DNA from: Paenibacillus baekrokdamisoli
Lineage (GTDB): Bacteria > Bacillota > Bacilli > Paenibacillales > Paenibacillaceae
Direction of reading: 5' to 3'
Assembly (NCBI RefSeq): GCF_003945345.1
Contig: NZ_AP019308.1
Location: 3,968,001 to 4,032,000, forward strand
Length of the DNA stretch: 64,000 nt
The notes under the pieces are model-generated. The model was not told the DNA's origin, ran no database searches, and worked only from the letters and a program-made list of their open reading frames with translations. The number at the start of each line of letters is the position of its first letter. The first letter of the stretch is position 1. The position numbers were made by a program, and so were the translations under genes. Shown here in pieces: positions 1 through 8,923 of the stretch.

Positions 1-863
1 AATGAGAAGGCAATCGACTGATGTTTACCGATCGGTTTGCCAAACTGTGTACGTACTTTGGCATAAGCAAGTGCCAGGTCCGCTGCCCCGCGAGCAATTC
101 CTGCTGCTATGGCAGCCAAACCGTAACGGACACTCGACGATGTTTGGCGGGCGATCTCTTCGCCTTGTCCCTCGTCGCCAATCCGCTGTTCCTTGCCTAT
201 TAGGCAGTGTTCGAATTTCAGATGAGCCATTCCCGTTGAACGTAGTCCCAGCTTCCTCCGAACAGGTAGGATATGAAGGCCCGGGGTTCCCTTCTCTACC
301 AGAAAAGCGCTGTACCGCTTAGGCTTACGACTGTTATCACTAAACATTTCGGCATAAATAACATTTACATCTGCATTGTCAGCACCCACTACATACTTCT
401 CAAGTCCTTCAAGCACGTAGCGATTACCTTCAACTTTTGCAATAACACCCTTATGAAGCGTAGACCGTCGTTCTCCCATTAACTGAGGAAGAACTCCCGC
501 CCCTAACAGCTGACCTTCAATCATTTTCCTGATATACAGCTGTTTCAGTTCTTCATGACCAAATCGATAGATCGGCCACATCGACAAATAAACATGCGCC
601 CACAGTACCACCCCTATCGAAGCACTCACTCGGGCTATCTCTTCCAGTGTCATGATGAAGCTTAAGAACCCGCCACCTGATCCCCCGTCCGATTCCGGCC
701 ATGGCAGCCCAGTGAATCCGAGCTCTGCCATCCTGTCAAACAAAGGCCGGTTAAATTTCTCCTCTTCATCCAAAGAGCCAGCATTCCTTGCAACCTCCCG
801 CTCTACAAAACGAACGGCCATCTCCCGTATCATCTCCTGCTCTTCCGTGAACCCGAACCTCAC
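1..863 (-). CDS. acyl-CoA dehydrogenase, N-terminal part (runs off the window)
   Basis: Translating the minus strand from a GTG at 863 gives 287 open codons up to the window edge. The product begins MRFGFTEEQEMIREMAVRF, the usual N-terminus of acyl-CoA dehydrogenases (helical N-terminal domain). It continues with a middle domain containing VEKGTPGLHILPVRRKLGLR, and the fragment ends inside the C-terminal helical domain at RTQFGKPIGKHQSIAF, the family's typical R-x-Q-FGxxI stretch. Family members oxidise acyl-CoA to 2-enoyl-CoA with FAD. The catalytic Glu lies beyond the visible part. GAGGAGG seven bases upstream supports the GTG start. No neighbour helps to fix the chain-length preference. 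A palindrome lies about 40 bp upstream of the start. Confidence 0.9.
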   Translation of the reverse strand, partial: MRFGFTEEQEMIREMAVRFVEREVARNAGSLDEEEKFNRPLFDRMAELGFTGLPWPESDGGSGGGFLSFIMTLEEIARVSASIGVVLWAHVYLSMWPIYRFGHEELKQLYIRKMIEGQLLGAGVLPQLMGERRSTLHKGVIAKVEGNRYVLEGLEKYVVGADNADVNVIYAEMFSDNSRKPKRYSAFLVEKGTPGLHILPVRRKLGLRSTGMAHLKFEHCLIGKEQRIGDEGQGEEIARQTSSSVRYGLAAIAAGIARGAADLALAYAKVRTQFGKPIGKHQSIAFS

Positions 864-903
864 TCGTTCACCTCCTCTGGAACAGAGAGCACTACCGCTT
901 CTA

Positions 904-922
904 TACCATCCTATGGATGGTA
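904..922. promoter_or_regulatory. palindromic candidate operator for the acyl-CoA dehydrogenase gene
   Basis: TACCATCCTATGGATGGTA is an 8-bp perfect inverted repeat around a 3-bp centre, about 40 bp upstream of the GTG start at 863. A possible -10 (TATAGA, minus strand) directly overlaps its downstream edge. TetR-type regulators of fatty-acid oxidation genes commonly use sites of this kind. The identity of the regulator is not shown here. Confidence 0.45.
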
Positions 923-952
923 AAACGGATTCATGTTGATTTGTACCCTTTT

Positions 953-991
953 AAAAAAAAGCAGCCCCGTCCAAGTGATGGACGAAGCTGC
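953..991 (-). terminator. rho-independent terminator
   Basis: On the minus strand GCAGCTTCGTCC, a 7-base loop and GGACGGGGCTGC form a long stem followed by eight T. It lies 13 bp after the stop of the gene ending at 1004 and so ends that transcript. Confidence 0.9.
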
Positions 992-1003
992 TTCGAATTC
1001 ATT

Positions 1004-2947
1004 CTAGTACCGATAAATTTGTGATACTTTCCCATTTGTAAAAGCAACGTAATTATAGCTGCTGTATTCCCAGACATCAACACTGATTCCGCTTGAGGAT
1101 GCTGATGTTGTCGAGTCTGGTTTTCCCCAAGAGAGCAGTACCTGCTCTTTGGTCATGCCCACTGCAATCTTTTCTGCTTTAATTGTTTGCCAAACAGAGG
1201 AGGACCAGTTGTATTTCTTATATGGATCATAACTCAGGAAAAAATAACTATCCGGTAGCACATCCTCCATATACGATTTCCCTACCGAAGAGCTTCGAAT
1301 TATCTTATTGGATGCAGTTTTGAACACGATAACAAATTCACCTTTGTAATCCGGCTCGATATCTACCACAGTTACTTTCATGAACCGATCCCAGCCTTGG
1401 AAATGATTGACCCAATAGGTCTTGCCGATAAAAGCAGTAAGATTGCCTACCGCTGCTCTTTTCTCCATAACCGCTGTTTTATCGGATCGAATAGTCATCT
1501 TTGCTTGACCAAAGAAAAGATTCAGTGTTTGCCATTTGGAATCCCATTGCAGCTTAGCGCCTAAGGTATCTACTAGGAAGGCTGCTGGAAATAGCGTCTC
1601 CCCATTTTCTAAGCGAGGAGCTGCCTTCATTTTTAACACTTTCCCGTTTACGATTGCATTAGCGTCACCGTTCTTCAAAACAATGGAGGTTTGACCCACC
1701 TGGATGGCGAATGATTTTGTCGCAGGCGTAAAGTTTACCGTTCCTCCTATTGCCTGGAACACGGATTTAATAGGAATAAACAACGTACCGTTCACTTGCT
1801 TGGCATTGCTTAAAGGGGCCTTCAAGCTTGAAGACACCGTAACTGTCTTCGAAACGCCTCCCGAAATTACCGTCACATTACTCTCGCCGACCCCAAGCGC
1901 CAGAAGTGTTCCATCGCTTTGCTTTTTTAATAGATGCGGCTTCTGTATGACTAGGTTAGCTTGGTTGAAAGGAACTTGCAGTTTGAAATCTTCCGAGTAA
2001 TTCTCAGTAATAGCTACTACATTCACCTTATCTCCAACATTGGGACGAAGCGTTGATAGTGTGAGTGCTACACTTTGCAGGGAAGGAGCGTTGGAAGGTT
2101 TGGTCTTTTCATCCGAATACCCCATCCATGTGCCATCTATACGCTTGGTGTAGAAAAAATTATCGTCACTACCTGCTGCAAACTGAGACACCTGATTCAT
2201 GCCATCAACAGGGAACAGTGTATAATCTTGCTCTTCACCACTGGTTGCCCAGACCGTTCCATCTTTACGTAAAACCAGAAGGTTACCAGAAGGAATGTAG
2301 ACGATATCAATGGCATCTTCTGCGACCGTTTCTGGAATTGGCTTATTTATATCAAAATTCATATGCAATGTATCATAAATGATAACTTTACCACTGGAAT
2401 CAAGAAGTGCATGCTGCGAATAGCTTCCTTCCATTTTGACAATGGCTGAAGGGTCTGCAACTTGGGCTATTATTCTTGTATCACTGTTGTACTTATACAT
2501 CAAGTCCCCGTTCTGGGATAATGCAGTTATTCTGTATGTACCGTTTCCGATACGCTTAATGTGGTCCAAGGATTCGATCTGACCGCTCCTCCCCCATACC
2601 GTACCATCTGCCTTTAACCATAAGCTGTCTGTTATTTGGACGACATTTGAAGCACCTGGGATTAGCCCAGGCTCTTCTTTATACGACCAGCTTACAACCT
2701 TACCGTCACGGGTTAGCCCAAGCCCTTCATAATCGCTTCCTTCAATTGCAATAAGATTAAGAAATTTGTGCTGATCGCCTTTTGCGTTCCTGATCCATAA
2801 CGACCCGTCATCCATTAATATGGAGTTATTTCCAATTCGATCCACGATTTTCGGAGCTGCAGCCGCAGCTGATGCTGGCGCGGAAAGTGCTCCGGTTATT
2901 GCAAATACGATACATAATGCTGCTAGTGAACTAATAATACGTTTCAT
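1004..2947 (-). CDS. secreted protein with copper-amine-oxidase-N-like domain
   Basis: A protein of 647 residues with a clear signal peptide (MKRIISSLAALCIVFAITG, cleavage likely after APASA). Residues about 30-290 carry degenerate repeats of the type DGSLWIRN, DGKVVSW, ADGTVWG and DGTVWAT, resembling RCC1/beta-propeller blades. A short Ig-like or BIG2-like part follows. Then comes a copper-amine-oxidase-N1-like domain (VNGTLFIPIKSVFQAIGG to GAKLQWDSKWQTLNLFFG), a cell-surface domain common in Paenibacillus. The C-terminus (AVGMTKEQVLLSWGKPDS to NGKVSQIYRY) resembles the SmpA/OmlA fold. An upstream in-frame ATG at 2965 exists but has a poorer ribosome site; GGGGGT precedes the ATG at 2947. 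It follows the glycosyltransferase gene by about 40 bp, so the two are probably cotranscribed. The function is unknown. Confidence 0.8.
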   Translation of the reverse strand: MKRIISSLAALCIVFAITGALSAPASAAAAAPKIVDRIGNNSILMDDGSLWIRNAKGDQHKFLNLIAIEGSDYEGLGLTRDGKVVSWSYKEEPGLIPGASNVVQITDSLWLKADGTVWGRSGQIESLDHIKRIGNGTYRITALSQNGDLMYKYNSDTRIIAQVADPSAIVKMEGSYSQHALLDSSGKVIIYDTLHMNFDINKPIPETVAEDAIDIVYIPSGNLLVLRKDGTVWATSGEEQDYTLFPVDGMNQVSQFAAGSDDNFFYTKRIDGTWMGYSDEKTKPSNAPSLQSVALTLSTLRPNVGDKVNVVAITENYSEDFKLQVPFNQANLVIQKPHLLKKQSDGTLLALGVGESNVTVISGGVSKTVTVSSSLKAPLSNAKQVNGTLFIPIKSVFQAIGGTVNFTPATKSFAIQVGQTSIVLKNGDANAIVNGKVLKMKAAPRLENGETLFPAAFLVDTLGAKLQWDSKWQTLNLFFGQAKMTIRSDKTAVMEKRAAVGNLTAFIGKTYWVNHFQGWDRFMKVTVVDIEPDYKGEFVIVFKTASNKIIRSSSVGKSYMEDVLPDSYFFLSYDPYKKYNWSSSVWQTIKAEKIAVGMTKEQVLLSWGKPDSTTSASSSGISVDVWEYSSYNYVAFTNGKVSQIYRY

Positions 2948-3004
2948 TCTGTCAGTTACCCCCATAGATTTTCTCTTTAGATTCCAACCATTTTCTGTTG
3001 ATTT

Positions 3005-4474
3005 TTAAAGCTTCTCCAGCTGCTTCCTAACGGACTGCAGGTTTGGATGCTTCTGCAAAATTTGCTCGTACTTCTCTTTCGCCTCTGCATGCTTGCCCGA
3101 TAGACGGGTAAGATCAGCTAGTGCCACATCGGCTTTCCAGCCGAGAATCGTATGATCAGCCGTTACCGTTCCCCTATAGGACTGAAAGGCTTCTTTAGAC
3201 TCCTGCAAATGCCGCTCTGCACTTTGGAGCAGCGCAACAGCCTGACGCATCTGAGCTTGGGCTAGATGATACAGCGCATCCGGGAAGGTCGGCTGAACCT
3301 CCAAGGCCTTACGGCATACGGCTTCCGCCTGCACGTAATTCTTTGCATTCATATGAATGCCACAGAGAAACATAAGAATGTCAGGCAATCGTCCAAAATT
3401 CGGCTTGTTCTGTGCCTTGACCGCTGCTTCTTCGAAGATCTGTTTCGCCTTGTCCACATCCCCGGTTGCCAGAGTCTCTCGGCCATAATACAGCAGCCAT
3501 CCCGGATTATCTGGATCTTCCTCAACCATCATGCGAAGCAGCCTGAGATTACGATTCACCTTATTCCGTGCTTGTAGAATGTGAGGCTCGTAACCATCAT
3601 GATGCAGACGAATTCGAATCGATTGACGCTGCATCCGTCCTTCATACATATCTGCTCCCGACATAACAATCTGCTCATGAACACGTCCGTAATACTGCAA
3701 ATTGCGGTTCATTGGAAACATACGCGGAACACCGTAATCCATCGATTGTTTGCCTTTCATATAGTTAACCTGACAAACATTAAAGACGACCTGCTCTACT
3801 CGGTTATGAAAAAGCCCCGCTGCTTCTCTCACACCCGCCACGTCTTCCTCGAATAACCATTCGTCAGCATCCACCCACAAGACCCAATCACTGTTAATAT
3901 AAGACAAGCCTTGATTGCGTTTACCTGCAAAATCGTCATTCAGTTCAATATGATGAACAATCTTCACCTTTGGCAAATGCTCTACCAACTCAATCGTTCC
4001 ATCCGTCGAGCCAGAATCGATAATAACAATCTCATCGACTGCCCCCATTAAGCTATGTACGCAGCGTTCGATGCACCGTGCTTCATTAAGCGTCATAATA
4101 GCAGCGGCAATTGTAACAGGCTGTACCGCCAGCAGTTCATCGACTTCCGTTCGAGCTGGCCCCATAGGAGCGGCAGCTAATGCCCCCTGTACCGCTTGAA
4201 CCCAAAGCGCTTGTGGATCTAGCAGCCAGGCTCTATCAAAAGCGCTGCGAGCTGCCTCCCCGCATCCTTGCTTCACCAAAGCCTCTCCCAAATGGACCCA
4301 GTTTTGCGCGATAAGGGGATTGCTTTGTAGAAGCTTGATCGCCAGCTTCTCCGCTTGTTTGAATTGCCTTGCCAATAAAGTTTGATGAAGCTGTGAATCT
4401 ATAGAAGAACTTTTACTTTGTAGACTAGTGACTTGAGATTCGGCATATTCCATAGAGTTATTCAATACTCTCAC
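3005..4474 (-). CDS. family-2 glycosyltransferase flanked by TPR repeats
   Basis: A cytosolic protein of 489 residues. Residues about 30-95 form TPR-like helices (QAEKLAIKLLQSNP, NWVHLGEALVKQG). Residues about 120-300 form a GT-A glycosyltransferase core: IAAAIMTLNEARCIERCV, then IIDSGSTDGT, AGKRNQGLSYINSDWVLWVDADEW with the metal-binding DAD motif. Residues 320-489 return to TPR-type repeats. This architecture is known from SunS-like enzymes and from surface or flagellin glycosylation enzymes; the acceptor cannot be told from sequence. The GTG start at 4474 has weak ribosome-site support. A TTG at 4465 or an ATG at 4453 are alternatives. It probably shares a transcript with the exoprotein gene downstream. 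Confidence 0.85.
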   Translation of the reverse strand: MRVLNNSMEYAESQVTSLQSKSSSIDSQLHQTLLARQFKQAEKLAIKLLQSNPLIAQNWVHLGEALVKQGCGEAARSAFDRAWLLDPQALWVQAVQGALAAAPMGPARTEVDELLAVQPVTIAAAIMTLNEARCIERCVHSLMGAVDEIVIIDSGSTDGTIELVEHLPKVKIVHHIELNDDFAGKRNQGLSYINSDWVLWVDADEWLFEEDVAGVREAAGLFHNRVEQVVFNVCQVNYMKGKQSMDYGVPRMFPMNRNLQYYGRVHEQIVMSGADMYEGRMQRQSIRIRLHHDGYEPHILQARNKVNRNLRLLRMMVEEDPDNPGWLLYYGRETLATGDVDKAKQIFEEAAVKAQNKPNFGRLPDILMFLCGIHMNAKNYVQAEAVCRKALEVQPTFPDALYHLAQAQMRQAVALLQSAERHLQESKEAFQSYRGTVTADHTILGWKADVALADLTRLSGKHAEAKEKYEQILQKHPNLQSVRKQLEKL

Positions 4475-4513
4475 CTGACTCTAACTATTTTTCTTACCCA
4501 TCCAGAAAAGAAT

Positions 4514-4535
4514 AGGCCAACCCGAGAGCTGGCCT
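4514..4535 (-). terminator. short terminator hairpin
   Basis: AGGCCA and TGGCCT pair around a 10-base loop. The minus strand continues with TATTCTTTTC. It sits between the cadherin-like gene and the glycosyltransferase gene and probably separates them. Confidence 0.6.
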
Positions 4536-4550
4536 AAAGGATACTGTAAG

Positions 4551-6560
4551 TTAAGGAATTAAGTTTGAAAATGGAATAATAACGTATACACTTATATCCT
4601 TCGTCACACTTCCATGCGAAATTGTAATCGTAACTTGCCCGACTCCTCCACGTGGTGTACTCTCTTCGTACTCTAGATATGCTTGGAGCTTAATCTTTGA
4701 ATTAACACCTTGTGAAACCGATTTTATTAATGAGTTCTCACCTATGCTAACCGAATAAGGTTCTGAAATGTCCGTTAAATAAGGCGACAGATCCAAATCG
4801 GCTTCTAAGACCCCTTTATCAAAGGAAAGAATTTCATCTGCATCGACGACAATTACTTCCCGTTCTCCATTTCCATCGCCTCCCGGTAACCCGTCGGATG
4901 CTGTATAGTTAAGGGTCGTGCTACCTATCTGTTTGCCTGTGATTGTCAACCCACCTGTACCCGTTACAACAGAAGCTATACTCTGTTCAGGTTCTCCAAA
5001 ATAACCGTTATAGTCTTTAATCGCATCATTGTCCGGATCAATAAAAGGAATGGTAATCGTTTGACCTTTCTTGATTACTATCGGTGCATATGTTTCCCAA
5101 TTATCAAGAAGTTCCCCTTTAAGCATTGGTGCGTTATTTTGTCGTAATTTAATGTTATATTTCGCACTTTCACTTCCAGCTTCATTGCTTGCTTCAATTG
5201 TAATGGTCTTCGTGCCTATGAATCTCTCTGATTCAATAGATAAATCAGATGAAGTGAACGGTGTCCCTAACTCATAACCGCTAATGGAAAAAGCAGGATC
5301 CAGATCTGATATTTTGTATGTAGCTCCTGCAGGGAAGATCTTATTCAAATCAAGGTCAGCTCGATAGTTACCTTCACCCGTCCACATAAACTGCGTTCCA
5401 ATATCTATAGGGGCGAAGCCTACTCCCACATTAAATTCATCCGAAATCGTCGCACCATGCCCATCATCGGAATAGACTACCACTTTCGCGCTCCCCGTCG
5501 CTTTACCTTGCACGATCAAGCTAGAAGAAACTAGTGAAGTTGTTATATAACTACTGCCCTCTGTAACTTCAGCACGATAAGTGGCTCCCGTTTCAAAATA
5601 GTCGTTGAGTGATACCTCAATCAAATTTGGTACATCCGATTCACCTGAGACTGAGACTCTCTGATCAGCGATACCGCTACCGTAGCTTACTAATACATCT
5701 AGTGGCAATGTGGTCCAAGTTGCTCCGTGATCATCACTAGCTTCAAGATTCACGGTTGTGAGGCCGGAACTCCCTAGTGCATGTAAGGTTAACAAGGTGC
5801 CCTGTATAGATTCAGTTATTGCATCGCTCCCTGTAAACGGGGTACGGAACTGCAAATAATCCCCATCCTCATCAGTAAACACATCATTGAAATCAATGGT
5901 AGCCGTCTGACCCTCCTTAAGCTGTAAAGCACCATCATTATTAATACCAATCCTGTGACTCGCGATAACTTCAGGAGCATGATTAGGAACCGTTATGTTG
6001 CTTGCAACAGCGGATTGCAGCAAATTGCGATAGTCTTTCGTCCTCGTAAAGAGATCCGGATGGGACCTAAAATATTTGACAACATCGTTGATGCCTGCTC
6101 CATTCCCACTGGTATTCAGCTCTGTATTCTCCCCGACGGTAACGCGAAAGCGCTCATGTACGACCTGCGTTCCATTGGCATATTTTACGCCTAAGTCTAC
6201 CGTGGTTGTGCCTTTTTTCTTGAGTCTAATATAGAGCATATTATTATCGGTCTCTATATCTGCCACACTGCTATTTTGCACAAAAGCCGGGCCATAGACC
6301 AAGCTGCTGCTATTTTGAAAAACTTGACTCAAATCGATCTTGACGGTATTGCCTGCTTTTAATAAAGAAGAGTATGGTGCTCCTGCAAGTAAACTACTTA
6401 TACTGTGCTGAACGACAGGTGTCCCTGTCTCTACTGGGACTGTTGCGCCTGCAACGGCTGGAATTGTCATAGCCAGCGGCAAAATAACGGAAGCGGCCCC
6501 AATTATTTTGGCGACCTTTTTGAGTGCGCCTTTACGTTGTTTATTCGGTTTCCTTTTCAT
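4551..6560 (-). CDS. secreted cadherin/Ig-like repeat protein
   Basis: A protein of 669 residues. It starts with a very basic N-region (MKRKPNKQRKGALKKVAK), a hydrophobic segment and an AVAGA-type cleavage site. The mature part is Ser/Thr/Asp-rich and beta-structured. At least two repeats share the pattern NHAPEVI or NNAPMLK, then a glutamine-rich turn (EGQTATIDFNDVF, KGQTITIPFIDPD) and D-E/N-D-G/A calcium-like motifs (DEDGDYLQF, DPDNDAI). This is the dystroglycan-type cadherin-like layout of bacterial surface proteins. No S-layer-homology or LPXTG anchor is visible, so it is either released or held by its basic parts. The ligand and role are unknown. Confidence 0.75.
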   Translation of the reverse strand: MKRKPNKQRKGALKKVAKIIGAASVILPLAMTIPAVAGATVPVETGTPVVQHSISSLLAGAPYSSLLKAGNTVKIDLSQVFQNSSSLVYGPAFVQNSSVADIETDNNMLYIRLKKKGTTTVDLGVKYANGTQVVHERFRVTVGENTELNTSGNGAGINDVVKYFRSHPDLFTRTKDYRNLLQSAVASNITVPNHAPEVIASHRIGINNDGALQLKEGQTATIDFNDVFTDEDGDYLQFRTPFTGSDAITESIQGTLLTLHALGSSGLTTVNLEASDDHGATWTTLPLDVLVSYGSGIADQRVSVSGESDVPNLIEVSLNDYFETGATYRAEVTEGSSYITTSLVSSSLIVQGKATGSAKVVVYSDDGHGATISDEFNVGVGFAPIDIGTQFMWTGEGNYRADLDLNKIFPAGATYKISDLDPAFSISGYELGTPFTSSDLSIESERFIGTKTITIEASNEAGSESAKYNIKLRQNNAPMLKGELLDNWETYAPIVIKKGQTITIPFIDPDNDAIKDYNGYFGEPEQSIASVVTGTGGLTITGKQIGSTTLNYTASDGLPGGDGNGEREVIVVDADEILSFDKGVLEADLDLSPYLTDISEPYSVSIGENSLIKSVSQGVNSKIKLQAYLEYEESTPRGGVGQVTITISHGSVTKDISVYVIIPFSNLIP

Positions 6561-6744
6561 AAATCAAGTGCCCCCTATTGGTAATGGCCTAACGTACGAT
6601 GAGGATCTTGCAAACCTATGTAAACGAAAATATTATGTAATCTTATCCAGTAAATCCTATAATTCTACTATACCATGAGGCTTTCAATCTGGCATGCACA
6701 TTTTAGATAAGTTTGTCGTAATATGTAGATTTTCCTAGTACAGC

Positions 6745-6792
6745 AAAAAACCTTTACCTTAGCTCTATGAAAGCACCAGATAAAGGGTTTTT
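6745..6792 (-). terminator. terminator of the MFS gene, displaced by a repeat
   Basis: On the minus strand AAAACCCTTTATC pairs with GGTAAAGGTTTTTT and ends in a T run. It lies 160 bp past the MFS stop codon. The intervening DNA is almost exactly the MITE at 6809-6950. Confidence 0.7.
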
Positions 6793-6808
6793 GCACTCAT
6801 TCTATTGC

Positions 6809-6950
6809 TATATAAGTTGAACTTAAGAAACGAACAATGAGCCGCTGCATAGATGGAATGTTCTTCCGGTCTCAAAGGTGAACGCTGACGCTTCTCCAGA
6901 ATCATCCATCTACTCCGCTCACTTGTTATATCTCTAGTTCAACTTATATA
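6809..6950. mobile_element. MITE-like element, deletion derivative (142 bp)
   Basis: It is bounded by perfect 15-bp terminal inverted repeats TATATAAGTTGAACT / AGTTCAACTTATATA and has no coding capacity. It is nearly identical, in opposite orientation, to 43079-43273. It lacks the central hairpin present there; the missing segment lies between two copies of TCCG, so slippage or a replication deletion is likely. It ends 3 bp from the stop codon of the MFS gene. TA-rich ends recall IS630/Tc1-type targets, but no transposase is present here. Confidence 0.8.
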
Positions 6951-6953
6951 GAA

Positions 6954-8156
6954 CTAACTATTCTCCGAAGCCATGACGTTCTTGCGCAGTCCTTTGGTTC
7001 GGTACAACAGTGCAGCTAGAACGAGTGAGCTGCCATTGATGATGAACACCCAGCGGATCGGCATCCAGCCGCCAAGTATGCCCCCTATGATAGGCCCTGC
7101 CATTGTAGCCATCTGAGAGGCAGATTGATTCAGGCCGAATGCCCTGCCGCGAAAGTCCGCATCTGTCGCTTGTACGATCATGGCATTGATGGATGGATAA
7201 ACCGCCGCGAAGAATAAACCATATCCGAATCGCAGAATACCAAAGCCAATGTAATTCGTCACGAAAAACTGAAGGAGATTGCCAATTCCTCCGCCGAGAA
7301 GTCCAATGAACAACACTTTGCCATACCCAATGCGCCTCCCCCATCTACCCCACTGGGGCGCCATAATAACTGTCGCAATGCCCACAGCCGAGAAAATGAT
7401 GCCAGAGCTCAAGGAAGCGCTGCTCCTCGACACGCCCATCTTCAGCACATAAACAGTAATGAGCGGCTCTAGAATCATAACGGAAAATGTAGTGATGAAG
7501 ATCAGCCACAGCAAGGTAAAGAAGGGCCGATTGGCGATAGCCTGTTTTAAGTCATCCTTAACATGTGAGCGCGCAGCCGAGCGGTTGAAATTCTGCTCCT
7601 TTGCGAAGAAGGTTGCTATCAAAGCCGCGATTAACACCACGGCGCTGGAGAAGAGAAAAGCATTCCGGTTCCCATAATAGTGGCTTACGACACCGCCGAT
7701 AAGCGGACCGATGATGCTCCCTGTCGCACCCGACGTTGACATGATTCCAAGCGCATAGCCTGTCTTATCCTCAGGTGTGTTGGTCGCCACAAGTGCAATC
7801 GCCGCCGGAACGAAGCCCGCAAGAAGACCTTGGAATATACGAACCACCAAGAATACATAGGGATCATGAACAAAATAATTGATTAAATACAGTGCCGCTA
7901 GACTAAATCCAGAGCGAATCAGCATCGGTTTTCGTCCATATTTGTCAGCAAGCGATCCCCAATAAGGAGAGATTAGAGCACTCGCCAGAAAAGTTATACC
8001 AAAGGCAAATCCCGACCAGGTCTCCAAGTTATGCTCGACACCAAGCTCCGTGTTCAAGAAAATCGGCAGAAATGGGATCGAGATCGAATACGCCGTACTG
8101 CAAAAGAAAACACCAATCCAGAGCACAATCAAATTCCGTTCCCATGAGAATTTCAT
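6954..8156 (-). CDS. MFS drug/metabolite efflux transporter
   Basis: A membrane protein of 400 residues with 12 predicted hydrophobic segments. The loop between TM2 and TM3 has GSLADKYGRKPMLI, the major-facilitator signature (G-x-x-x-D-x-x-G-R-[KR]). Motif C-like GATGSIIGPLIGG in TM5 is typical of drug/proton antiporters of the DHA1 (TetA/MdtG-like) group. The substrate cannot be given. GAAAGGACG eight bases upstream favours the ATG at 8156; ATG 8162 and GTG 8165 are in frame. It is not in an operon with its neighbours. The gene ends directly against a MITE. Confidence 0.85.
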   Translation of the reverse strand: MKFSWERNLIVLWIGVFFCSTAYSISIPFLPIFLNTELGVEHNLETWSGFAFGITFLASALISPYWGSLADKYGRKPMLIRSGFSLAALYLINYFVHDPYVFLVVRIFQGLLAGFVPAAIALVATNTPEDKTGYALGIMSTSGATGSIIGPLIGGVVSHYYGNRNAFLFSSAVVLIAALIATFFAKEQNFNRSAARSHVKDDLKQAIANRPFFTLLWLIFITTFSVMILEPLITVYVLKMGVSRSSASLSSGIIFSAVGIATVIMAPQWGRWGRRIGYGKVLFIGLLGGGIGNLLQFFVTNYIGFGILRFGYGLFFAAVYPSINAMIVQATDADFRGRAFGLNQSASQMATMAGPIIGGILGGWMPIRWVFIINGSSLVLAALLYRTKGLRKNVMASENS

Positions 8157-8317
8157 TCGCATCACGTCCTTTCACCCGGGAAACATACTTTAATTCTACT
8201 CCTATTTCTCAGAAATCTCTAATCGGCTTGTAATTTTACGTATAAAAAAAACCCTCAAGTCTAACTCTAACAGCGCTAGTTTGCACGGTTAGCTTAGATT
8301 TTTTCTTCTTGTTGATC

Positions 8318-8505
8318 AGTGCTTGCCAACACGAAACAAAAGCGAAGCGGACGGAATCGTTCTGAAGAAGCGATAGCGTTCGCCTTTGTCTCCTTATTTC
8401 TACCCCTAAGGGATAAATCAAGAAATAGGGAGACAACAGCGATCGTAAGAATGATCCGTCCGCGCAGCGGGCTTCTACGCACATGATGCGCATTTATCAA
8501 GCACT
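8318..8505. repeat. palindromic repeat with paired-arm substitutions, related to the MITE core
   Basis: This non-coding segment ends in AGTGCTTG / CAAGCACT and is an imperfect palindrome. Its core shares conserved boxes with the MITE at 43079-43273 (AGCGTTCGCCTTT and CAACAGCGATCG). The 13-bp central stem (8388-8400 with 8422-8434) has a different sequence but stays paired, with one G-T wobble. The outer ends differ from the MITE ends, so this is a second subfamily. Open frames across it on the minus strand are not genes. Confidence 0.7.
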
Positions 8506-8549
8506 TATTTTAGTGTTGAGTCGTAAAAGAAGCTTCATTTAATTACCCA

Positions 8550-8599
8550 TTTACATAACTGAATTCATATGCTATCTTTATTTCTATAGATTTAGAAAT
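8550..8599 (+). promoter_or_regulatory. promoter and operator of the ArsR-type regulator gene
   Basis: TTTACA (8550-8555) and TATCTT (8573-8578) are 17 bp apart. The 20-bp inverted repeat ATTTCTATAGATTTAGAAAT (8580-8599) follows at once and would cover the start of transcription. The same 20-mer recurs at 8924-8943, in front of the MFS gene. Confidence 0.75.
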
Positions 8600-8626
8600 A
8601 ACGAACTATGCGAGGATGAGCTATCG

Positions 8627-8908
8627 ATGGTCGAGGAAAACGAGGAAGTCAAACAAGCTGTGAAAGTATACAAAGCACTTGGTGAACCGACCCGTATTAA
8701 AATCGCCCTCTTACTAAAAGAAGAGCGGAATCTGTGCTGCTCTGATATTGGGGGAAAGCTGGAATGTGTGGCTGGTTCAACGCTGTCTCATCACCTGAAG
8801 CAATTGACCGATTGCGGGCTGCTTGATCTTCGCAAAGACGGAACATACATCTTCTACAGTGTTAACCGTAACATGGCTCAAAAATACGCTCCTTATTTGT
8901 TGGAATAA
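8627..8908 (+). CDS. ArsR-family winged-helix repressor
   Basis: A 93-residue winged-helix protein covering the whole ArsR domain: KALGEPTRIKIALLL, the recognition helix region GSTLSHHLKQLTDCGLL and the wing RKDGTYIFYSVN. Cysteines at LCCSD and ECVAG could sense metal or redox state, but the classical ELCVCD box is absent. Both its own promoter and the following gene's leader carry an identical 20-bp operator, so autoregulation and control of the MFS pump are very likely. The inducer is unknown. Start ATG 8627 follows GAGGATGAG. Confidence 0.88.
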   Translation: MVEENEEVKQAVKVYKALGEPTRIKIALLLKEERNLCCSDIGGKLECVAGSTLSHHLKQLTDCGLLDLRKDGTYIFYSVNRNMAQKYAPYLLE

Positions 8909-8923
8909 TTTTTTTTCGTAAAT

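Noticed and set aside
8236..8493. minus-strand ORFs of 85 and 68 codons
   Set aside because: They lie inside the palindromic repeat and lack plausible starts; composition follows the repeat.
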